DNA from: Aliidiomarina sedimenti
GTDB lineage: Bacteria; Pseudomonadota; Gammaproteobacteria; Enterobacterales; Alteromonadaceae
Length of the DNA stretch: 64,000 bases
Direction of reading: 5' to 3'
Assembly (NCBI RefSeq): GCF_003986955.1
Contig: NZ_PIPN01000002.1
Span: 62,001 to 126,000, forward strand
The position numbers and the translations under genes were made by a program. The notes under the pieces were generated by a model. The model was not told the origin of the DNA. It saw only the letters and a program-made list of their open reading frames with translations, and ran no database searches. The stretch's first letter is position 1. Each line of letters opens with the position of its first letter. Of the stretch, positions 59,573 through 64,000 are shown piece by piece.

Positions 59573-60079
59573 TTAGTTAAACCTGTAGCCAAAGGTAATA
59601 TTGAGTCCGCTAGCACTTTCTCCTGCCCGCGAACCATAGCCGTAGGACACGCCAATATGGAAACCACCGAGGGCCGCACCGCGAGGGTGGTAGTTATAGG
59701 CAAGCAGACCCCCATAGATAACATCATGATAATCGGTTCGGTAGTGCCACCGCCCGGCGTTGTCCTGCTCGACAAAATACCTCCAGCGATGACCGACCGG
59801 CGCGATGCCGATGCCAAGGGCGTGCTCACCGCTTTCTGCATTGATCAAATCGAAGCGGTGATACATCAGGCTTGCACCATAGGCCTCACCAACGATTCGA
59901 TGGCTATTCACGAGCCCGCCACCGACGGTAATCTTGTCATTATCGGTCACTCGCTCTATGGTCGCGCCCAAGCCTCCATATTCCGGCCCTGCCCCTACAC
60001 CAACATGGTAGGTGGTTTGGGCCAATGCTACGCCTGAGCAAAGTATGCTAACTACGCCGAGTATCCATGCCTGAGTCAT
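59573..60079 (-). CDS. Predicted outer-membrane beta-barrel protein
   Basis: I do not recognise a named family. The 168-residue product has a signal peptide ending ALA before QTTYHVG (about residue 20) and alternating polar and non-polar strands rich in Tyr and Gly. It ends GLNITFGYRFN, close to but not exactly the usual terminal aromatic signature (Phe is next to last). This suggests a small eight-stranded barrel. It follows the phosphodiesterase gene on the same strand by 42 bases and may share its transcript. Confidence 0.7.
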   Translation of the reverse strand: MTQAWILGVVSILCSGVALAQTTYHVGVGAGPEYGGLGATIERVTDNDKITVGGGLVNSHRIVGEAYGASLMYHRFDLINAESGEHALGIGIAPVGHRWRYFVEQDNAGRWHYRTDYHDVIYGGLLAYNYHPRGAALGGFHIGVSYGYGSRAGESASGLNITFGYRFN

Positions 60080-60121
60080 CGCCTGTTCCTGTCGTTTTAT
60101 GGTCGTTTTTATGGTTGACTA

Positions 60122-60859
60122 TCAGCGCTTTGTCGACATGTCACGCATCAGGTGCGCGTGATTTGTCAGCAGCTCATCGACACCCGCCTTGAGCGCCTGT
60201 TCATGTTCAACCAGCGTTTCTGGCAAGTAACCTATAACCTTCGCATTCTGTTTGTGATAACGCTTCACCAGGCCGGCACCAAGTAACGGCAGTCCGCCAA
60301 GTTTAGGTGGGATCGCATACACCTGCTCTGCCTTTACACCCAATGCAGCGGCTCCCACCAATGCCGACAGCCCTGCCCGCACGCACGCTTTGTCCCGCGC
60401 CAGGCAAAACGCATTATCAATGGTGCGCTGGACCTGTACCTCGTGGTCCGGGTGCCACATCAGAAAACGCGCTCGATTGGTCAACAGTGCTTCCGCCTTT
60501 GGATCTCGCATCCAGTGTTCAAGTTGCCTGATGGTCTGTTCAGCGCTATCCGGCTTAATATCCAAAATCCAGTTTAAATGGCTGTAGCGCTCAATGAACT
60601 CGTCAAAGAAAAGCAAAGGCTCACCTTTGGCCAGCTTGATCGCTTCAAGCTCCTTTCGGGTTAGCTGATTGACGGTGGTTGTTTGCGCACTGATACGCGA
60701 CAATTCAGGATCGTGACACAGCACAATGTGGCCATCGCGAGTTGTACGCAAGTCGGTCTCGAGGTGGTCGAACCCCAGTGCGATGGCATCTTCAAACGCT
60801 TTTGCAGTGTTCTCAGTGGCATTCTTGGTATACCCACGGTGGCTGATCCAGGTGGTCAT
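60122..60859 (-). CDS. Glycerophosphodiester phosphodiesterase family protein
   Basis: Hydrolyses deacylated phospholipid head groups such as glycerophosphocholine to glycerol 3-phosphate and alcohol. The 245-residue TIM-barrel protein has the family's HRGY near the N-terminus, the metal-binding pair in FDHLETDLR, the catalytic His in VLCHDPEL, and a distal GYLPETL segment. No signal peptide is visible, so it is closer to cytoplasmic UgpQ than to periplasmic GlpQ. Head-group preference is not shown. Confidence 0.88.
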   Translation of the reverse strand: MTTWISHRGYTKNATENTAKAFEDAIALGFDHLETDLRTTRDGHIVLCHDPELSRISAQTTTVNQLTRKELEAIKLAKGEPLLFFDEFIERYSHLNWILDIKPDSAEQTIRQLEHWMRDPKAEALLTNRARFLMWHPDHEVQVQRTIDNAFCLARDKACVRAGLSALVGAAALGVKAEQVYAIPPKLGGLPLLGAGLVKRYHKQNAKVIGYLPETLVEHEQALKAGVDELLTNHAHLMRDMSTKR

Positions 60860-60930
60860 TGACGCCTCTCTGCTTACTACGAATGTCTGTATCTAGTGTA
60901 AGACAGATCCACTGAACTAAGCTACCACGC

Positions 60931-60968
60931 AAAAAACAAAAAGGGCTCCCAATGGGAACCCTTTTTTT
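60931..60968 (-). terminator. Terminator after the tRNA-linked tuf gene
   Basis: Stem GGGCTCCC (60943-60950) with GGGAACCC (60954-60961), flanked by A and T runs. One pair becomes a G-U wobble in the minus-strand RNA. A second hairpin (CGCAGGC/GCCTGCG, 60988-61004) lies between it and the tuf stop. The core is almost the same as the terminator of the str-operon tuf gene. Confidence 0.85.
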
Positions 60969-61011
60969 GACGTTGCTGTTGGCTAACCGCAGGCTAAGCC
61001 TGCGCTACCAA

Positions 61012-62196
61012 TTAATCTAAAATCTTAGAAACAACACCAGCGCCTACAGTACGGCCACCTTCGCGGATTGCGAAACGCAGACCGTCGTCCATCGCGATTG
61101 GTGCAATCAGGTCCACTACGAACTTGATGTTGTCACCAGGCATAACCATCTCTACGCCTTCTGGCAGCTCTACAGCACCAGTAACGTCAGTCGTACGGAA
61201 GTAGAACTGTGGACGATAGCCTTTGAAGAATGGCGTATGACGGCCACCTTCTTCTTTGCTCAGTACGTATACTTCTGCTTCGAACTTGGTATGCGGAGTG
61301 ATTGAACCTGGCTTAGCCAATACCTGACCACGCTGGATATCTTCACGCTTAGTACCACGCAACAATGCGCCGATGTTCTCGCCTGCACGACCTTCGTCAA
61401 GCAGTTTACGGAACATTTCAACACCCGTTACAGTTGTCTTCGTGGTGTCTTTGATACCTACGATTTCAACTTCGTCACCAGTGTTCACGATACCGCGCTC
61501 TACACGACCTGTTACAACAGTACCACGGCCAGAGATAGAGAATACGTCTTCGATTGGCATCAGGAACGGCTTGTCGATGTCACGCTCTGGCTCTGGAATG
61601 TATGAATCCAAGGCTTCAGCCAGCTCAACAATTTTCTTCTCCCATGCTTCGTCACCTTCCAGTGCTTTCAGAGCTGAGCCCTGAATAACTGGCAGGTCGT
61701 CGCCCGGGAAGTCGTACTCTGACAGAAGTTCACGAACTTCCATTTCGACCAGCTCAAGCAGCTCTTCATCGTCAACCATGTCACATTTGTTCATGAATAC
61801 AACGATGAAAGGTACGCCTACCTGGCGAGACAGCAGGATGTGCTCACGAGTCTGTGGCATTGGGCCATCAGTCGCAGCGACTACCAGAATAGCGCCGTCC
61901 ATCTGAGCAGCACCGGTGATCATGTTTTTCACATAGTCAGCGTGACCTGGGCAGTCAACGTGCGCATAGTGACGGATCGGAGTGTCATACTCAACGTGTG
62001 ACGTTGAGATAGTGATACCACGCTCACGCTCTTCTGGAGCGTTGTCGATTGATGCGAAGTCTTTTGCCGCACCGCCGTAAACTTTTGCCAATACAGTGGT
62101 GATCGCCGCCGTTAGCGTGGTTTTACCATGGTCAACGTGACCGATAGTACCGACGTTTACGTGCGGTTTACTACGTTCAAATTTTTCTTTAGCCAT
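61012..62196 (-). CDS. tufB: Elongation factor Tu, copy linked to tRNA genes
   Basis: 394 residues, identical in protein sequence to the copy at 42679-43863. Placed after tRNA-Thr, Tyr, Gly and Thr genes as tufB is in E. coli, and probably read from the tRNA promoter at 62717-62745. All DNA differences between the copies are synonymous. Unlike E. coli, where secE follows directly, two extra genes and tRNA-Trp separate tufB from secE. Confidence 0.98.
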   Translation of the reverse strand: MAKEKFERSKPHVNVGTIGHVDHGKTTLTAAITTVLAKVYGGAAKDFASIDNAPEERERGITISTSHVEYDTPIRHYAHVDCPGHADYVKNMITGAAQMDGAILVVAATDGPMPQTREHILLSRQVGVPFIVVFMNKCDMVDDEELLELVEMEVRELLSEYDFPGDDLPVIQGSALKALEGDEAWEKKIVELAEALDSYIPEPERDIDKPFLMPIEDVFSISGRGTVVTGRVERGIVNTGDEVEIVGIKDTTKTTVTGVEMFRKLLDEGRAGENIGALLRGTKREDIQRGQVLAKPGSITPHTKFEAEVYVLSKEEGGRHTPFFKGYRPQFYFRTTDVTGAVELPEGVEMVMPGDNIKFVVDLIAPIAMDDGLRFAIREGGRTVGAGVVSKILD

Positions 62197-62311
62197 GACA
62201 GCCTCTCTTTAATACGCTCGGTGACGATACTCACCAGTGCTTAGGTTTATAAAACATTCAATTTAATGCAGAGGCAGGAAGCTGGCAAAGAAGAATAAGA
62301 ACGTAAGAGAA

Positions 62312-62387
62312 TGGTGCTGATAGGCGGATTTGAACCGCCGACCTCACCCTTACCAAGGGTGCGCTCTACCAACTGAGCTATATCAGC
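62312..62387 (-). tRNA. tRNA-Thr (GGT)
   Basis: 76 bases with encoded CCA; acceptor GCTGATA/TATCAGC, anticodon loop TTGGTAA. Fourth tRNA of the cluster and nearest to tufB, matching E. coli thrT. Confidence 0.97.
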
Positions 62388-62404
62388 ACGGATTATGTTC
62401 TTAT

Positions 62405-62479
<75 letters not shown>

Positions 62480-62517
62480 AAATCTTACTTTCGGCTACCT
62501 GGGGTCTGCAGAAAAAA

Positions 62518-62602
62518 TGGTGGAGGGGGCAGGATTCGAACCTGCGAAGGCTGAGCCGTCAGATTTACAGTCTGATCCCTTTGGCCGCTCGGGAACCCCT
62601 CC
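62518..62602 (-). tRNA. tRNA-Tyr (GTA)
   Basis: 85 bases with encoded CCA and a long variable arm, as in bacterial tRNA-Tyr; acceptor GGAGGGG/CCCCTCC, anticodon loop CTGTAAA. Matches E. coli tyrU in place. Confidence 0.97.
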
Positions 62603-62619
62603 ACAAATTTTTTTCTAAA

Positions 62620-62695
<76 letters not shown>

Positions 62696-62716
62696 TTCAC
62701 CGTTTAGGTGGAGCGC

Positions 62717-62745
62717 ATTCTATGGCATGGATTTTAGTCTTGCAA
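62717..62745 (-). promoter_or_regulatory. Sigma-70 promoter of the tRNA-tufB operon
   Basis: On the minus strand: TTGCAA (62740-62745), 17-base spacer, TAGAAT (62717-62722), then a GC-rich discriminator (GCGCTCC), typical of stringently controlled stable-RNA promoters. Transcription would start about 15-18 bases before the first tRNA. Confidence 0.85.
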
Positions 62746-62832
62746 CAGCTAATCGGGTTTTTTTTTGATTTTTGCGGCTAAGTGCTCAATTTTTGCCTAA
62801 AGCGGGTGCTTTTTACACATTTAGCTGCAAAC

Positions 62833-62871
62833 GCAAAGTAGGTTCAATGACTGCCATCTCCCCTACTTTGC
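62833..62871. repeat. Perfect 10-base inverted repeat downstream of purA
   Basis: GCAAAGTAGG (62833-62842) and CCTACTTTGC (62862-62871) with 19 bases between, 16 bases after the purA stop. No U run follows on the minus strand. It may protect the purA mRNA end, be a Rho-linked 3' structure or bind a protein. Confidence 0.7.
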
Positions 62872-62886
62872 CGCTTCTTTCAACGC

Positions 62887-64000
<1,114 letters not shown>

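Overview
The window reads as a core-genome stretch of a gammaproteobacterium, most likely a marine Alteromonadales and by overall impression an Idiomarina-like genus. The class-level call is firm, because gene orders (kdsD-kdsC-lptCAB-rpoN-hpf-ptsN-rapZ-npr, mreBCD-maf-rng-yhdP-tldD, uvrA/yajR/ssb, thrU-tyrU-glyT-thrT-tufB and secE-nusG-rplKAJL-rpoBC-rpsL-rpsG-fusA-tufA) and protein lengths match this class closely. The genus call is only inference. I see no prophage, insertion sequence, CRISPR array or rRNA gene. Both ends are cut: the left end starts 6 bases before kdsD and the right end interrupts purA.

Region by region. 7-6702 (+): a tightly overlapping operon for Kdo synthesis (KdsD, KdsC), lipopolysaccharide transport (LptC, LptA, LptB), sigma-54, a ribosome hibernation factor and the nitrogen-related PTS with RapZ. 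6724-19288: mainly a minus-strand envelope and cell-shape block (mreB, mreC, mreD, maf, rng, yhdP, a nitrilase, tldD), with darP (+) and pmbA (-) beyond tldD, so both TldD/TldE protease subunits sit in one locus. 19402-23464 (-): three less familiar genes, namely a secreted coiled-coil/PEGA/SUMF1-fold protein, a GAF-histidine-kinase-like protein without its phospho-acceptor histidine, and a lone pseudopilin. 23628-28432 (-): pyrC, macB, macA and tdk. 28643-33376 (+): an adenosine deaminase family protein, a small coiled-coil protein of unknown function, a lipoprotein 5'-nucleotidase and a PAS-GGDEF diguanylate cyclase. With tdk and pyrC these give the region a nucleotide and nucleoside flavour. 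33451-42450: ssb, yajR, uvrA, a thioesterase, a glutaminase, an orphan periplasmic binding protein and an AbgT-family transporter.

42679-59450 (-) is the large transcription and translation block: tRNA-Trp-secE-nusG, rplK-rplA-rplJ-rplL-rpoB-rpoC, then rpsL-rpsG-fusA-tufA. Good sigma-70 promoters stand before tRNA-Trp, rplK and rpsL. A hairpin between rplL and rpoB and a strong terminator after rpoC mark the expected control points. 59573-62695 (-) holds an outer-membrane-barrel-like protein and a glycerophosphodiester phosphodiesterase downstream of a second tuf gene, which is preceded by four tRNA genes (Thr-TGT, Tyr-GTA, Gly-TCC, Thr-GGT) with their own promoter. The two tuf genes encode identical proteins and differ mostly at their 5' ends, the pattern left by gene conversion.

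Most of the window is ordinary housekeeping DNA. The best leads for something undescribed are the phospho-acceptor-less kinase with its neighbouring orphan pseudopilin, the PEGA/SUMF1 protein upstream of mreBCD, and the small coiled-coil gene whose start codon abuts the terminator of the gene before it.
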